Positions 50,962-61,762 are shown, counted from the stretch's first letter. The stretch: 64,000 bases of DNA from Myxococcus stipitatus (GCF_037414475.1 NZ_CP147913.1:5578001-5642000), one strand, 5' to 3'. A program made the numbers and translations. The notes: generated by a model from the sequence alone, not told the origin.

Positions 50962-51609
50962 ATGAGTGCGCGGCCCGGACGCGTCCGCCGGTTCGTCGTG
51001 GTGTCCGTGGGTGTGATGACGTGTGGCGTCTTCGGCGTGGCGTGGTGGGTGGACCGCTTCGGCCAACGCGAGCGCGCCGAGCCCGCCGATGCCGTGGTGG
51101 TGCTGGGCGCCCGCGTGTTGCCCGGCGGTGTCGCCTCGGGGCCGCTCAGGGCGCGCACGCAGAAGGCCGTCGAGCTGTATCGCGGCGGCGTGGCCCCCCG
51201 GCTCATCTTCTCCGGAGGCGTGGGGGTGAATCCGCCCTCGGAGGCGCGGGTGATGATGGAGCTGGCGACCCGGATGGGTGTGCCGCCGGAGGCCTGCTCG
51301 CTGGAGGAGTCCAGCCACTCCACCGCGGACAACGCGCGGCTGACGGCGAAGCTCCTGCGCGAGCTGAACGCCCGGCGCGTCGTGGTGGTGTCGGACCCGT
51401 ATCACCTGCTGCGCGCGCGCCAGTACTTCCGGCTCAACGGCTTCGAGGTCACCACCAGCCCCGCGCTGGAGACGGAGCGGAACATCCACCTGGTGGACCG
51501 GGCCTACTGGACGGTGCGCGAGGCCGTGGCGCTGCTGCTGCATCCTCGCGTGCTGTGGGCGAGCGCGCCCCAGGACTCGACGCCGGACGTCACCGCTTCG
51601 GCACGGTGA
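50962..51609 (+). CDS. YdcF/SanA-family membrane protein (DUF218)
   Basis: 215 residues from ATG 50962 (a GTG at 50947 is also in frame). One N-terminal membrane helix (FVVVSVGVMTCGVFGVAWW), then the DUF218 fold: DAVVVLGARVLPGG, RLIFSGGVG, SLEESSHSTADNARL, VVVSDPYHLLRA. Members such as SanA, ElyC and YdcF affect envelope polysaccharides and vancomycin or cell-wall stress. Its 3' end overlaps the 3' end of the HtrA gene by 20 bp (51590-51609). Confidence 0.88.
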   Translation: MSARPGRVRRFVVVSVGVMTCGVFGVAWWVDRFGQRERAEPADAVVVLGARVLPGGVASGPLRARTQKAVELYRGGVAPRLIFSGGVGVNPPSEARVMMELATRMGVPPEACSLEESSHSTADNARLTAKLLRELNARRVVVVSDPYHLLRARQYFRLNGFEVTTSPALETERNIHLVDRAYWTVREAVALLLHPRVLWASAPQDSTPDVTASAR

Positions 51610-53131
51610 TCGCGCGCAGCACGCGGCCTCCTCCGGGCACCGCGATGCGCAGGAGGATGGACTCGCCGGGTGGCGCCTCGCTCACCACGCGCGCCAGGTC
51701 GGAGGCCCGCCGCACCGGCACGCCAGAGGCCTCCACCACCACCATGCCCGGCACCAGCCCCGCGCGCTCGGCGTTGGAGCCCGGCGCCACCTCCGTCACC
51801 AGCGCCCCCGCGCGAGGCAGTTCCTGCGCGCGCGCCAGGCGCGAGTCCATGTCCGACAGGCTCAGCCCCACGCGCTGGTGGGTCGGCTCCTCCTTCTTCT
51901 TCTCGGGAGAAGGCTCGCGCGAGGCCACGCCCTCCAGGTCCGGGCGTGTCCCCAGCTTCACCTCCAGCTCCTGCTTCTTGCCGCCCCGGTAGAGCGTGAG
52001 CGGCAGCGTGGAGCCCGGCGCCTTGAGCGCAATCGTCCGGGTGAGGGCGTGTCCGGAGGTGATGGGGTGTCCGCCCGCGCCGATGATGACGTCGTCTGGC
52101 TTCAGGCCGGCCTCGGAGGCGGGAGTGCCCTCGTTGACCTCGGTGACGATGGCGCCCTTGCCCGTGGGCACGTGCAGCGCGCTGCCCAGGTCCGGCGTCA
52201 GGTCCTGCACCGCGATGCCCAACCAACCGCGGGTGACGGTGCCGTGCTTCTCCAGTTGGGGCAACAGCTCCTTCACCAGCGTGCTGGGCACCGCGAAGCC
52301 GATGCCCGAGCCCTGGCCCGCGATGGCGGTGTTGATGCCCACCACCTCGCCCTGGAGGTTGAACAGCGGGCCGCCGGAGTTGCCCGGGTTGATGGCCGCG
52401 TCCGTCTGGAGGAAGTCGTCGAAGGGGCCCGCCTGGATGTCGCGCGCCTTCGCGGAGACGATGCCCAGGCTGACGCTGGAGGCCAGCCCGAACGGGTTGC
52501 CGATGGCCACCACCCAGTCGCCCACGCGCATCGCGTCCGAGTCCCCCAGCCGCACCACGGGGAGCCCCTTCACGTCGCCCTGGAGCTTGAGCACCGCCAC
52601 GTCCGTGAGCGGGTCGCGCCCCAGCACCTTGGCGTCCATCTCCTTCCCGTCAGGGAATTGCACCCGTATCTGGGTGGCGCCTTCCACCACGTGGTTGTTG
52701 GTGAGCACCAACCCCCGAGGGTCGACGACGAAGCCGGAGCCCAGGCCCTGCTGCGGCGCGTCCTCACGAGGGTCCTCGAACGGAGAGCCGAAGGGCGACC
52801 CCTCTCCGCCGAAAGGGGTCCCATCGCCGAACGGTGAGTCCGGTCCCTGCCCGTTCCAGGGGGACTCCTGGCGCGAGGGCGCGGCGTCGCGGACCTCCAC
52901 GTTGACGACGGCGGCCTTCACCGACTCCACCAGCGGCGCGATGGACTCCAGCGCCTGATGCATGTCCGGCGGAGGCGTCTGCTTCGTGGGGGCGGCGCCC
53001 GTCGTGTCGGCGGGCGCGGGGGCTTCCGGTGGAGATGCGGGAGGAGGGGCGGGCGCTTCGTCCTGCCCTCGGCGGCAGCCCGCGAGCGTCAGGACCAGGC
53101 CCAGGACCATCGCGCGTCTGCTTCCCTTCAT
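51590..53131 (-). CDS. Lipoprotein HtrA/DegP-type serine protease
   Basis: 513 residues from ATG 53129-53131, GGGGAGG upstream. Signal peptide ends LTLAGC (Cys19), so it is lipid-anchored, unusual for DegP-type proteases, which are soluble. A ~100-residue Pro/Gly/Asp-rich linker leads to the trypsin-like domain with His147 (LTNNHVVEG), Asp177 (LTDVAVLK), Ser252 (NPGNSGGPLF) and two PDZ domains (GWLGIAVQDLTPDL; RVGLSLSDMDSRL). It degrades or refolds damaged envelope proteins. Two PDZ domains fit the DegP/DegQ branch. Confidence 0.92.
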   Translation of the reverse strand: MKGSRRAMVLGLVLTLAGCRRGQDEAPAPPPASPPEAPAPADTTGAAPTKQTPPPDMHQALESIAPLVESVKAAVVNVEVRDAAPSRQESPWNGQGPDSPFGDGTPFGGEGSPFGSPFEDPREDAPQQGLGSGFVVDPRGLVLTNNHVVEGATQIRVQFPDGKEMDAKVLGRDPLTDVAVLKLQGDVKGLPVVRLGDSDAMRVGDWVVAIGNPFGLASSVSLGIVSAKARDIQAGPFDDFLQTDAAINPGNSGGPLFNLQGEVVGINTAIAGQGSGIGFAVPSTLVKELLPQLEKHGTVTRGWLGIAVQDLTPDLGSALHVPTGKGAIVTEVNEGTPASEAGLKPDDVIIGAGGHPITSGHALTRTIALKAPGSTLPLTLYRGGKKQELEVKLGTRPDLEGVASREPSPEKKKEEPTHQRVGLSLSDMDSRLARAQELPRAGALVTEVAPGSNAERAGLVPGMVVVEASGVPVRRASDLARVVSEAPPGESILLRIAVPGGGRVLRAITVPKR

Positions 53132-53252
53132 CACGTGCCTCCCCTGCGTCAGCCCCCAGGTCACCGCTCGGGCGCGGTGCGCTTCTGTGAGGTGGGTCGT
53201 CCCCGGACCCAAGGCACGATAGAGCGAGCCGTGCTCGCCTGCTCAACGGCCT

Positions 53253-53765
53253 TCAGGCCGAGCGCTCGCGGGTGCCTGGGCTGGGGGGCGTCGCGGGAAG
53301 GGTGTCCATGCGGCGCAGGAGCTTCTCGAGGATGCGGAAGAGGGCCTTGCGGTCTCCCGCGTCGAGGATGTTCAGGAGCTGCCCCATGCCCTGGGTCATG
53401 AAGCGCTCGAGCTTCTGGTAGGTCTGGAGCCCCTCGGGGGTGAGCCGGCAGCGGACCACGCGGCGGTCCGACGCGCTGCGCTCGCGCAGCAGGTGGCCCT
53501 CGCGCTCCAGGCGGTCGACCAGGCCCGTGACTGTCTTCTCGGTGACACCCAGCCGCCGGGCAAGCTCGCCCATGGTGAGCGAGCCGTCGTGGCCCAGCCA
53601 GAGCAGCGCATGCACCTGCGGAGGGGTGAACTGGAGCTGCTCGCAGGTGCTGGCGATGGGGTCTCGGAGCGAACGGCGCCGTCCCAGCGCGAGCAGGAGG
53701 TGCTGGAGCTTCAGCACGTCCGCTGAGATGTCTTCATCCTCTTTGGGGTGGATATTCCGTGACAC
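53253..53765 (-). CDS. MarR-family transcriptional regulator
   Basis: 170 residues from GTG 53763-53765; a TTG at 53801 would add 12 residues and neither has a strong Shine-Dalgarno. Winged helix ~45-110: QFTPPQVHALLWLGHDGSLTMGELARRLGVTEKTV (in parts), wing RSASDRRVVRCRLTPEG. Dimer helices at both ends. Divergent from modA; an inverted repeat lies between them. Ligand unknown; could control the mod operon or the upstream HtrA gene. MarR sites are usually short dyads. Confidence 0.85.
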   Translation of the reverse strand: MSRNIHPKEDEDISADVLKLQHLLLALGRRRSLRDPIASTCEQLQFTPPQVHALLWLGHDGSLTMGELARRLGVTEKTVTGLVDRLEREGHLLRERSASDRRVVRCRLTPEGLQTYQKLERFMTQGMGQLLNILDAGDRKALFRILEKLLRRMDTLPATPPSPGTRERSA

Positions 53766-53805
53766 GGAGAATGGCTTAGCGGGCAGGGTCCCACGGGTCA
53801 ACCCG

Positions 53806-53835
53806 TTGTCACGGCGTGGGCTGCCGTGCGGACAA
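53806..53835. promoter_or_regulatory. Inverted repeat between MarR gene and modA
   Basis: TTGTC-ACGGC (53806-53815) and GCCGT ... GACAA (53823-53827, 53831-53835) pair with a 3-nt asymmetry. Position between divergent starts suits a MarR operator; it does not resemble the E. coli ModE box. Confidence 0.35.
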
Positions 53836-53874
53836 TGCGCTCCTTGTCCGAGGAGCGTAGAAGGAATGCGTCAC

Positions 53875-54636
53875 ATGTCCAGGTTGTGCATCACTTTCCT
53901 GCTGCTCGTGGCGGTGTCCTCGCGGGCCGAAGAGGCGCTCGTGTTCGCCGCGGCCAGCACCACGGATGTGCTCCAGGAGCTGCGGCCCGTGTTCGCGAAG
54001 GCCACGGGGCACTCGGTGGTGCTGGCGTTGGGCTCCTCGGGGGACCTGGCGCGTCAGGCGATGGCGGGGGCCCCGGCGGACGTCTTGCTCTCCGCGGATG
54101 TGGCGAGGATGGACGCGGTCCAGACCGCGGGTCTCGTGCAGCCCGGAACGCGGGTGGACCTCTTGTCCAACAAGCTGGTGGTGGTGGTGCCGGTGGACGC
54201 GAAGGGCCCCTTGGCGAGGCCCCAGGACTTGAAGGGTGTGAAGCGGCTGGCGCTGGCGGACCCGGCGCTGGTGCCCGCGGGCATCTACGCGAAGGCGTGG
54301 TTGGAGAAGGTGGGCCTGTGGAAGGACGTCACGTCCAAGGTCGTGCCCGCGCTGGATGTCCGCGGTGCGCTGGCGGCGGTGGAGGCGGGGCGCGTGGACG
54401 CGGGGGTCGTGTACGCGACGGACGCGGCGCAGTCGAAGAAGGTGCGCGTGGCGTTCGAGGTCCCCGCGGCGGATGCGCCTCGCATCGTCTACCCGCTGGC
54501 GGCGCTGTCGAAGGGAAGGTCTCCGGAAGCGGGCCGGGCCTTCGTGCGCTTCCTCCAGTCGGAGCCCGCCAGAGCGGCCTTCGCGCGGCATGGCTTCGTC
54601 GTGCTCGCGGGTGACGCGGGGACTGGCGCGCGGTGA
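53875..54636 (+). CDS. modA: Molybdate ABC transporter substrate-binding protein
   Basis: 253 residues from ATG 53875 (GAAGGA at 53860-53865 is ideally spaced; ATG 53866 is the alternative). Signal peptide MSRLCITFLLLVAVSSRA. ModA motifs: VFAAASTTDVLQEL, LGSSGDLARQAMAGAPADVLLSAD (in parts), LADPALVPAGIYAK, DVRGALAAVEAGRVDAGVVY. Binds molybdate or tungstate in the periplasm. Coupled to modB (GTGA). Confidence 0.94.
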   Translation: MSRLCITFLLLVAVSSRAEEALVFAAASTTDVLQELRPVFAKATGHSVVLALGSSGDLARQAMAGAPADVLLSADVARMDAVQTAGLVQPGTRVDLLSNKLVVVVPVDAKGPLARPQDLKGVKRLALADPALVPAGIYAKAWLEKVGLWKDVTSKVVPALDVRGALAAVEAGRVDAGVVYATDAAQSKKVRVAFEVPAADAPRIVYPLAALSKGRSPEAGRAFVRFLQSEPARAAFARHGFVVLAGDAGTGAR

Positions 54637-55310
54637 CGGAAGACACGACGGGGTTGGTGCTCTTCACGTTGACGGTGGCGGCGGTGGCCACGCTGGTCAT
54701 CCTTCCGCCCGGCGTCGCCGTGGCCTATGGGCTGGCGCGTTGGCGAGGTCCGGGGCGGGGCGTGGTGGACACGGTGCTCGCGCTGCCGCTGGTGTTGCCG
54801 CCCACGGCGGTGGGGCTGGTGTTGCTGGAGCTCCTGGGCCGCAACGGGCCGGTGGGACGGGTGCTGGATGCGATGGGCGTGGAGGTGGTGTTCACGCCCG
54901 GCGCGGTGGTGCTTGCCAGCGCGGTGATGGCGTTCCCGCTGCTCGTGCGCTCGGCGCGCTCGGGCTTCGAGGAGGTGGACCCTCGGCTGGTGGCGGTGGC
55001 GCGGACGTTGGGCGACTCGCGGGCGCGGGCGTTCTTCCGGGTGACGTTGCCCCTGGCCTGGCGCGGGGTGGCGGTGGGGGCGCTGCTCGCCTTCTCCCGA
55101 GCGCTGGGTGAGTTCGGCGCGACGGTGCTGGTGGCGGGGAACATCCCCGGGCGCACGCAGACGTTGTCGCTGGCCATCTTCCAGCACACGCAGTTGGGGC
55201 AGGATGCGCGGGCGCTCCAGTTGGCGGGAATCGCGGCGGCGTTGGCCTTCGCGGCCGTATATGCCACCGAGGGCCTGACGCGATGGCGGGGACGGCGGGT
55301 GCGCGCGTGA
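54633..55310 (+). CDS. modB: Molybdate ABC transporter permease
   Basis: 225 residues from GTG 54633, overlapping modA. Five to six membrane helices and the permease coupling (EAA) loop VARTLGDSRARAFFRVTLPLA; ModB markers LPPTAVGLVLLELLG and SRALGEFGATVLVAGNIPG. Pairs with ModC. Confidence 0.95.
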   Translation: MTEDTTGLVLFTLTVAAVATLVILPPGVAVAYGLARWRGPGRGVVDTVLALPLVLPPTAVGLVLLELLGRNGPVGRVLDAMGVEVVFTPGAVVLASAVMAFPLLVRSARSGFEEVDPRLVAVARTLGDSRARAFFRVTLPLAWRGVAVGALLAFSRALGEFGATVLVAGNIPGRTQTLSLAIFQHTQLGQDARALQLAGIAAALAFAAVYATEGLTRWRGRRVRA

Positions 55311-56377
55311 GCCTGGAGTTGTCCGTGCGCCTCCCCCTGGCGCGCTTCACTCTGGAGGTGGATACGCGCTTGGAGGGGACGTCCGTGGCGGTGCTGGGAC
55401 GCTCGGGCTCAGGGAAGACGTCGCTCTTGGAGGTGCTGGCGGGACTTCGCAAGGGCGCACACGGGCGCGTCGTCGTGGGCGGGCGGGTGCTGCTGGACAG
55501 CGCGGCGCGAGTGGAGGTGCCTCCGGAGTCGCGGCGCATGGGCTATGTGCCGCAGGACGCGCTGCTGTTCCCCCACCTCACGGCGGGGCAGAACGTGCGT
55601 TATGGCGCGCGCGCGGGCAGGACATCGCGCGTGGACGAGGCCGTGGCGCTGCTCGAGCTGGGGCCGCTGCTCCATCGCTATCCGGCGACGCTATCGGGCG
55701 GAGAGAAGCAGCGCGTGGCGCTGGCGCGTGCGCTGGCCACGGACCCGGCGTTGCTCCTGCTCGACGAGCCCCTGGCCGCGCTGGACGTGACGCTGAAGGA
55801 GCGGGTGCTGCCGTATCTGTTGCGCGTGCGCGACGAGGCCCGGGTGCCGATGTTGTACGTGACGCACCAGTTGGGCGAAGCGCGTGTGCTGGCGAAGGAG
55901 GCGCTGCTGCTCGAGGACGGGCGCGTGTGTGCGGCGGGCCCCGCGTCGCGGGTGCTGGGTGCGTCGGCGCGAGGGCTCCTGGCCTCGGAGGCCGAAGGCG
56001 AGGAGAACATCCTCGAGGGGGTCATGGAGCGCCCGGAGCCCGGTGGTACGCGCTTGCGCGTCACGGAGGGGCTGGCGCTGTGGGTTCCGGATGCGCCCGA
56101 ACTGGCGGAGGGCTCACGCGCGGCGTACGCGGTGCCGGCCGGAGACATCCTCTTGTCCATGGGCGCGCTGTCCGGTGTGTCCGCGCGCAACGTGCTCGTG
56201 GGCACGGTGGTGGGAGTGGAGGACGCGGGGGCCGGGGAGATGGCGGCGACGGTGGACGTGTCCGGTGTGGCCTGGGTGGTGCGGCTCACGGGCGCTTCCG
56301 TGCGCGAGCTGTCCGTCATCGCAGGCGCCCGGGTCCACCTGGCCGTGAAGACGGCCGCGTGCCGCAGGCTGCGGTAG
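55307..56377 (+). CDS. modC: Molybdate ABC transporter ATPase
   Basis: About 356 residues from GTG 55307 (GTGA overlap with modB); ATG 55283 is the alternative and would overlap by 28 bp. Walker A GRSGSGKT, signature LSGGEKQRVALARAL, Walker B LLLLDEPLAAL, switch VTHQLGEA. The C-terminal MOP/TOBE region (RNVLVGTVVGVEDAGAG) is typical of ModC. Completes the operon, followed by a strong terminator at 56392. Confidence 0.94.
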   Translation: MSLELSVRLPLARFTLEVDTRLEGTSVAVLGRSGSGKTSLLEVLAGLRKGAHGRVVVGGRVLLDSAARVEVPPESRRMGYVPQDALLFPHLTAGQNVRYGARAGRTSRVDEAVALLELGPLLHRYPATLSGGEKQRVALARALATDPALLLLDEPLAALDVTLKERVLPYLLRVRDEARVPMLYVTHQLGEARVLAKEALLLEDGRVCAAGPASRVLGASARGLLASEAEGEENILEGVMERPEPGGTRLRVTEGLALWVPDAPELAEGSRAAYAVPAGDILLSMGALSGVSARNVLVGTVVGVEDAGAGEMAATVDVSGVAWVVRLTGASVRELSVIAGARVHLAVKTAACRRLR

Positions 56378-56391
56378 TCACCCGCGGCCCG

Positions 56392-56440
56392 CTTCCGGGG
56401 AGAGGAGCACCCTTGGAGTTGTGCTCCTCGTCCCCGGAAG
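56392..56440. terminator. Long hairpin between modC and chitinase (bidirectional)
   Basis: Arms CTTCCGGGGAGAGGAGCAC (56392-56410) and GTGCTCCTCGTCCCCGGAAG (56421-56440) pair over 19 bp with one bulge and a 10-nt loop. It lies 14 bp after modC and 24 bp past the chitinase stop, so it can terminate both transcripts. Confidence 0.8.
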
Positions 56441-56464
56441 GGGCCATGCCGTGAGACGGACCGT

Positions 56465-58492
<2,028 letters not shown>

Positions 58493-58591
58493 GTTTGCTC
58501 TCCTCGCTGCCTTGGATTGCGAGCCCGATGCGCCCACGCCCACGCGCGGCGACTCGGTGACCCGTTCCAGCTAGGAGGCCGCGCCTCATTT

Positions 58592-58620
58592 TTCAGGGTC
58601 AATTCCTCTCATGCCCTGAA
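58592..58620. promoter_or_regulatory. Inverted repeat upstream of the chitinase
   Basis: TTCAGGG (58592-58598) and CCCTGAA (58614-58620) are perfect 7-bp arms with a 15-bp spacer (half-site centres two helical turns apart), 100 bp upstream of the chitinase ATG. It does not match the 16-bp nag/mur element. Candidate operator, low certainty. Confidence 0.4.
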
Positions 58621-58682
58621 GTGTGATGTGTTTCATGTGACGGTTTGCCGCACGTCAAGCCCGTCACCGCTCCGCCATCCGC

Positions 58683-59846
58683 TCAGTGCCACTGCTCATT
58701 TCCACCCACCCACGTGGCCTGCACGGACAGGTCGGGCTGGAGGAGCGCCAGGTCCGCGCGATGCCCCGGCGCGATGCGGCCCAGCTTCGCCTCCAGGCCG
58801 AGCGCACGCGCGGGGTGGAGCGAGGCCATGCGCAGCGCCTCCTCGAGCGGGACGCCCAGCAGCTCGATGCTGTTGCGCACCGCCGCCGCCATGTCGATGT
58901 CGGCGCCCGCCAGCGTCCCGTCCTGGGTCACCAGCCGCCCCTCGCGCCGCAGGATGGTGCGGCCGTACAGGACGAACGTCGTCTCCTTCGTGCCCACCGG
59001 AGGCATCGCGTCCGTGACGAGCACGACCTTGCCGGGCGGCTTGACCCTCAAGAGCTGCCGCAGGTTCGCCGGGTGGACGTGGATGCCGTCGACGATGACG
59101 CTGCACCACGCCTCGTCGGCGTTGAAGCCCGCCACCACCGGCCCCGGCTCGCGGTTGATGACCGGGGGCATGGCGTTGAACAGGTGCGTGAAGCCGCGCA
59201 CGCCCGCCGCGACGGCCTGCATCGCGCGCTCGTGGCTCGCCGCCGTGTGCCCCGCGGCCAGCACCGCGCCCGCGGCGGTGAGCTTGCGGATGACCGTGTC
59301 CTCCACGTGCTCGGGGGCCAGCGTCATCAGCAGCCGTCCGCCCGAGCGCGCCAGCCGCTCCGCGAGCGAGGTGAGCCGCTCGATGGTGTTCGCGTCGGGC
59401 TCCCGGATGTAGCGCGGCTCGTGGACGCCGGGGCGCTTGGGGCTGATGAAGGGCCCCTCCAGGTGGATGCCCAGCACGCCTCCCTCGGGACGCGACAGCG
59501 CGGCGGCGGCGGCCTCACAGGCGCGCGCCGTCCGCAGGGGCTCGTCGGTGATGAACGTGGGCAACAGGCCCGTGGTGCCCGTGCGCCGCATCGTCGCGGC
59601 GATGGCGAGCGCGGCGTCGGCGGTGGGGGACTCGTTGAACAGCACCCCTCCCGCGCCGTTCACCTGGATGTCGATGAAGCCCGGCACGAGCAGCGCCTCG
59701 GAGGGCAGCTCCCGCGTCGTCAGCCCCACGGGCGCGTCGTGTCGCGGAACCACCGCGGCGACGCGCCCTTCGTCGAGGACCACGGCGTGTCCTTCGAGGA
59801 CCTGCTCACCGGTGAAGACTCGCGCACCCGAGAGGAGCTGTCTCAT
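58683..59846 (-). CDS. nagA: N-acetylglucosamine-6-phosphate deacetylase
   Basis: 387 residues from ATG 59844-59846, which overlaps the SIS gene stop by 1 nt (TGATG). GTG 59849 is possible. NagA motifs: VPGFIDIQVNGAGG, HLEGPFISPKRPG, AAGHTAAS, HLFNAMPPV, VDGIHVHPA and catalytic Asp in VLVTDAMPPVG. It removes the acetyl group from GlcNAc-6-P to give glucosamine-6-P, the step before the SIS-type deaminase encoded upstream in the same operon. Confidence 0.95.
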   Translation of the reverse strand: MRQLLSGARVFTGEQVLEGHAVVLDEGRVAAVVPRHDAPVGLTTRELPSEALLVPGFIDIQVNGAGGVLFNESPTADAALAIAATMRRTGTTGLLPTFITDEPLRTARACEAAAAALSRPEGGVLGIHLEGPFISPKRPGVHEPRYIREPDANTIERLTSLAERLARSGGRLLMTLAPEHVEDTVIRKLTAAGAVLAAGHTAASHERAMQAVAAGVRGFTHLFNAMPPVINREPGPVVAGFNADEAWCSVIVDGIHVHPANLRQLLRVKPPGKVVLVTDAMPPVGTKETTFVLYGRTILRREGRLVTQDGTLAGADIDMAAAVRNSIELLGVPLEEALRMASLHPARALGLEAKLGRIAPGHRADLALLQPDLSVQATWVGGNEQWH

Positions 59847-60883
59847 CACACGGTCTCCGTGACCTTGCGCAGGTGGGCGGGCGCGTCCGGGTCCAGCCCT
59901 CGCGCCGTGGCCAGCCGGTGGACCGCCAGATAGAAGCTCTGCACCTGGCACAGCGGCGCGAGCGCCACGGGCACCCCTGGCGCCGTGGGCAATGGCGCGG
60001 CGCCTGGAACCGGGAGCACGGAGCGGACGTCCGCGCCCAGCTCCAGCATGCGGCGCACCACGCCGCGCGTGCCCTCCGCCGAGCCATCCTCCTGGCCCAG
60101 CGCGATGACGGGGAAGCCGGGCCGCACCAGGCCCAGCGGGCCATGGAGGACCTCGGCCGCGCTGAAGGCCTCGGCGTGCAGCCGGCACGTCTCCTTGAGC
60201 TTCAGCGCCAGCTCGAGCGCGGCGCCCAGTCCGCTGCCCCGGCCCACGACGTACAGGCTCTGCGCGTCCACCAGCGTCTCCAGCGCGGGCCACCAGTCGA
60301 GAGCGCGCGCGGACTCCAGCGCTTCGGGGAAGGCCGCCACGGCCTCGCGCAGCTTCGCGTCCGCGGACCAGTGCGCCACCAGCCGCAAGAAGGCGAGGCC
60401 GGAGAGCAGATACGACTTGGTGGCCGCGACGCTCTTCTCCGGGCCCGCGCCCAACGGCAGGCTCACGTCGCACAGCGCGGCCAGGGGCGCGGAGGGGTCG
60501 TTGACGAACCCCACCACGAGCGCGCCTCCCGCCCGCGCCGCCTCCGTCATCTTCAACAGGTCCGGGCTGCGCCCCGACTGCGAGACGGCGATGAAGAGCG
60601 CGTCGCGCAGGTCCAGCGCGTGCGCGCCGTAGATGGACGCCACGCTGGGACCCACCGAGGCCACCGCGCGCCCCAGCGTCGTCTCGATGAGGTACTTGCC
60701 GTAGACGGCCGCGTGGTCCGAGCTGCCGCGCGCGCACGTGACGACGAAGCGCGGAGGATGATGGCGAAGCCGCTCGCCCAGCTCCGCGAAGGCGTCATCA
60801 CCGAGTGAGAGCTGGAGCCGCGCGACCTCCGCGGCCTGCGCGGCCTCCTTGGCCATGACGGGTAGGGGCGACGAGGGGTTCAT
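59846..60883 (-). CDS. nagB-II: SIS-domain glucosamine-6-phosphate deaminase (NagB-II/AgaS-like)
   Basis: 345 residues, a pair of SIS domains (CARGSSDHAAVYGKYLIE, VSQSGRSPDLLKM, KSYLLSGLAFLRLV; YVVGRGSGLGAALELALK, AEAFSAAEVLHGPLGLV). These resemble GlmS isomerase domains but without the glutaminase. Such proteins replace NagB in GlcNAc catabolism in many proteobacteria, converting GlcN-6-P to Fru-6-P and ammonia. Its ATG overlaps the GntR stop (ATGA at 60880-60883). Assigned from context and fold; the exact activity needs testing. Confidence 0.85.
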   Translation of the reverse strand: MNPSSPLPVMAKEAAQAAEVARLQLSLGDDAFAELGERLRHHPPRFVVTCARGSSDHAAVYGKYLIETTLGRAVASVGPSVASIYGAHALDLRDALFIAVSQSGRSPDLLKMTEAARAGGALVVGFVNDPSAPLAALCDVSLPLGAGPEKSVAATKSYLLSGLAFLRLVAHWSADAKLREAVAAFPEALESARALDWWPALETLVDAQSLYVVGRGSGLGAALELALKLKETCRLHAEAFSAAEVLHGPLGLVRPGFPVIALGQEDGSAEGTRGVVRRMLELGADVRSVLPVPGAAPLPTAPGVPVALAPLCQVQSFYLAVHRLATARGLDPDAPAHLRKVTETV

Positions 60884-61665
60884 CGATGGGGCTCCTGGGG
60901 CCCGGAGCCCCCGCTCATGTTCAGCTCCACCACGAAGTCATATGCATCACCGCGGTACTGCGAGCGCACCAGCTCCAAGGGTGTGCCGTCCTCCATCATC
61001 GTGCGCCGCTCGATGTAGAGCGCCGCCGTGCCCTCCTGCACGCCCAGGTGGTCCGCCTGGTCGGAGGTGAGCCGCACCGCCGTCAACCGCTGGAGCGCGC
61101 GATGCGGCGTGAAGCCCCGGGCGCGCAGCACGCCGTACAGCGAGCCCTCCACCGTGCGCGGGTCCGGCAGGAAGCGCGTGGGGATGACCGCCAGCTCCAG
61201 CGCCATGGGCGCCTCGTTCGCGGTGCGCAGGCGGTGCAGCCGGCTCACCGTCGCTCCGGGGCTCAGCCCCAGGGCCAGCGTCTCCTCGGGCGTCGCCATC
61301 GTCACCACGCGCTGCAACCAGACCGAGCCCGCGGACAGGCCCCGCGAGGCCATGTCGTCGGAGAAGCTGGTGAGCGACGACAGCCGCTGCTCCACGTACG
61401 GCACGCGGTTGACGAAGGTGCCCGCGCCCTGGCGCTGCTGGAGCAAGCCCTCCGTCTGAAGCTCCCGGAGCGCCTTGCGCACGGTGACGCGCGAGACGCC
61501 GAACTTCTCCACCAGCTCCCGCTCTCCAGGGAGCGCATCCAGGTGCCCGAGCTGGCCACCCACGATGAGGCCTCGCAGGTGCCGGGCGAGCTGGAGATAG
61601 AGCGGCATGGGCAGCGTGCTCGAAATCGCGCCCTTGTCGAAGGGGTCGGCTCTGCGTGTGTCCAC
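60880..61665 (-). CDS. GntR-family (UTRA) regulator of amino-sugar genes
   Basis: 261 residues. Winged helix ~20-90 (PLYLQLARHLRGLI, LPGERELVEKFGVSRVTVRKAL, in parts) and UTRA effector domain ~105-250, the HutC/NagR/DasR arrangement whose ligands are often GlcN-6-P or GlcNAc-6-P. First gene of the nag operon (regulator, deaminase, deacetylase) and divergent from murQ; the spacer holds three copies of a 16-bp element. Likely an autorepressor. Confidence 0.9.
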   Translation of the reverse strand: MDTRRADPFDKGAISSTLPMPLYLQLARHLRGLIVGGQLGHLDALPGERELVEKFGVSRVTVRKALRELQTEGLLQQRQGAGTFVNRVPYVEQRLSSLTSFSDDMASRGLSAGSVWLQRVVTMATPEETLALGLSPGATVSRLHRLRTANEAPMALELAVIPTRFLPDPRTVEGSLYGVLRARGFTPHRALQRLTAVRLTSDQADHLGVQEGTAALYIERRTMMEDGTPLELVRSQYRGDAYDFVVELNMSGGSGPQEPHR

Positions 61666-61693
61666 CGCGGGGTCTCCTCTCCGTTCTTTCGAA

Positions 61694-61709
61694 CCAGTTG
61701 GATACCACT
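61694..61709. promoter_or_regulatory. nag/mur operator element, copy A
   Basis: CCAGTTGGATACCACT; overlaps the predicted -10 of the nag operon promoter (61707-61712). Consensus of the three copies: CC(A/G)GTNNGATACCA(G/C)T. Confidence 0.55.
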
Positions 61710-61712
61710 ATA
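61707..61712 (-). promoter_or_regulatory. Predicted -10 of nag operon promoter
   Basis: On the minus strand reads TATAGT, about 40 bp upstream of the GntR ATG. The -35 is poor (TGGTCG-like at a 16-17 bp spacing). Part of a larger dyad ATAGCA-N5-TGCTAT at 61710-61726. Confidence 0.4.
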
Positions 61713-61726
61713 GCACCAGATGCTAT
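61710..61726. promoter_or_regulatory. Dyad ATAGCA-N5-TGCTAT in nag control region
   Basis: Perfect 6-bp arms, overlapping the -10/-35 spacer of the nag promoter and adjacent to operator copy A. Confidence 0.35.
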
Positions 61727-61746
61727 TCCCGACCACTCGGAAAATA

Positions 61747-61762
61747 CCGGTGTGATACCAGT
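61747..61762. promoter_or_regulatory. nag/mur operator element, copy B
   Basis: CCGGTGTGATACCAGT; 53 bp from copy A (about five helical turns), mid-way between the divergent promoters. Confidence 0.5.
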
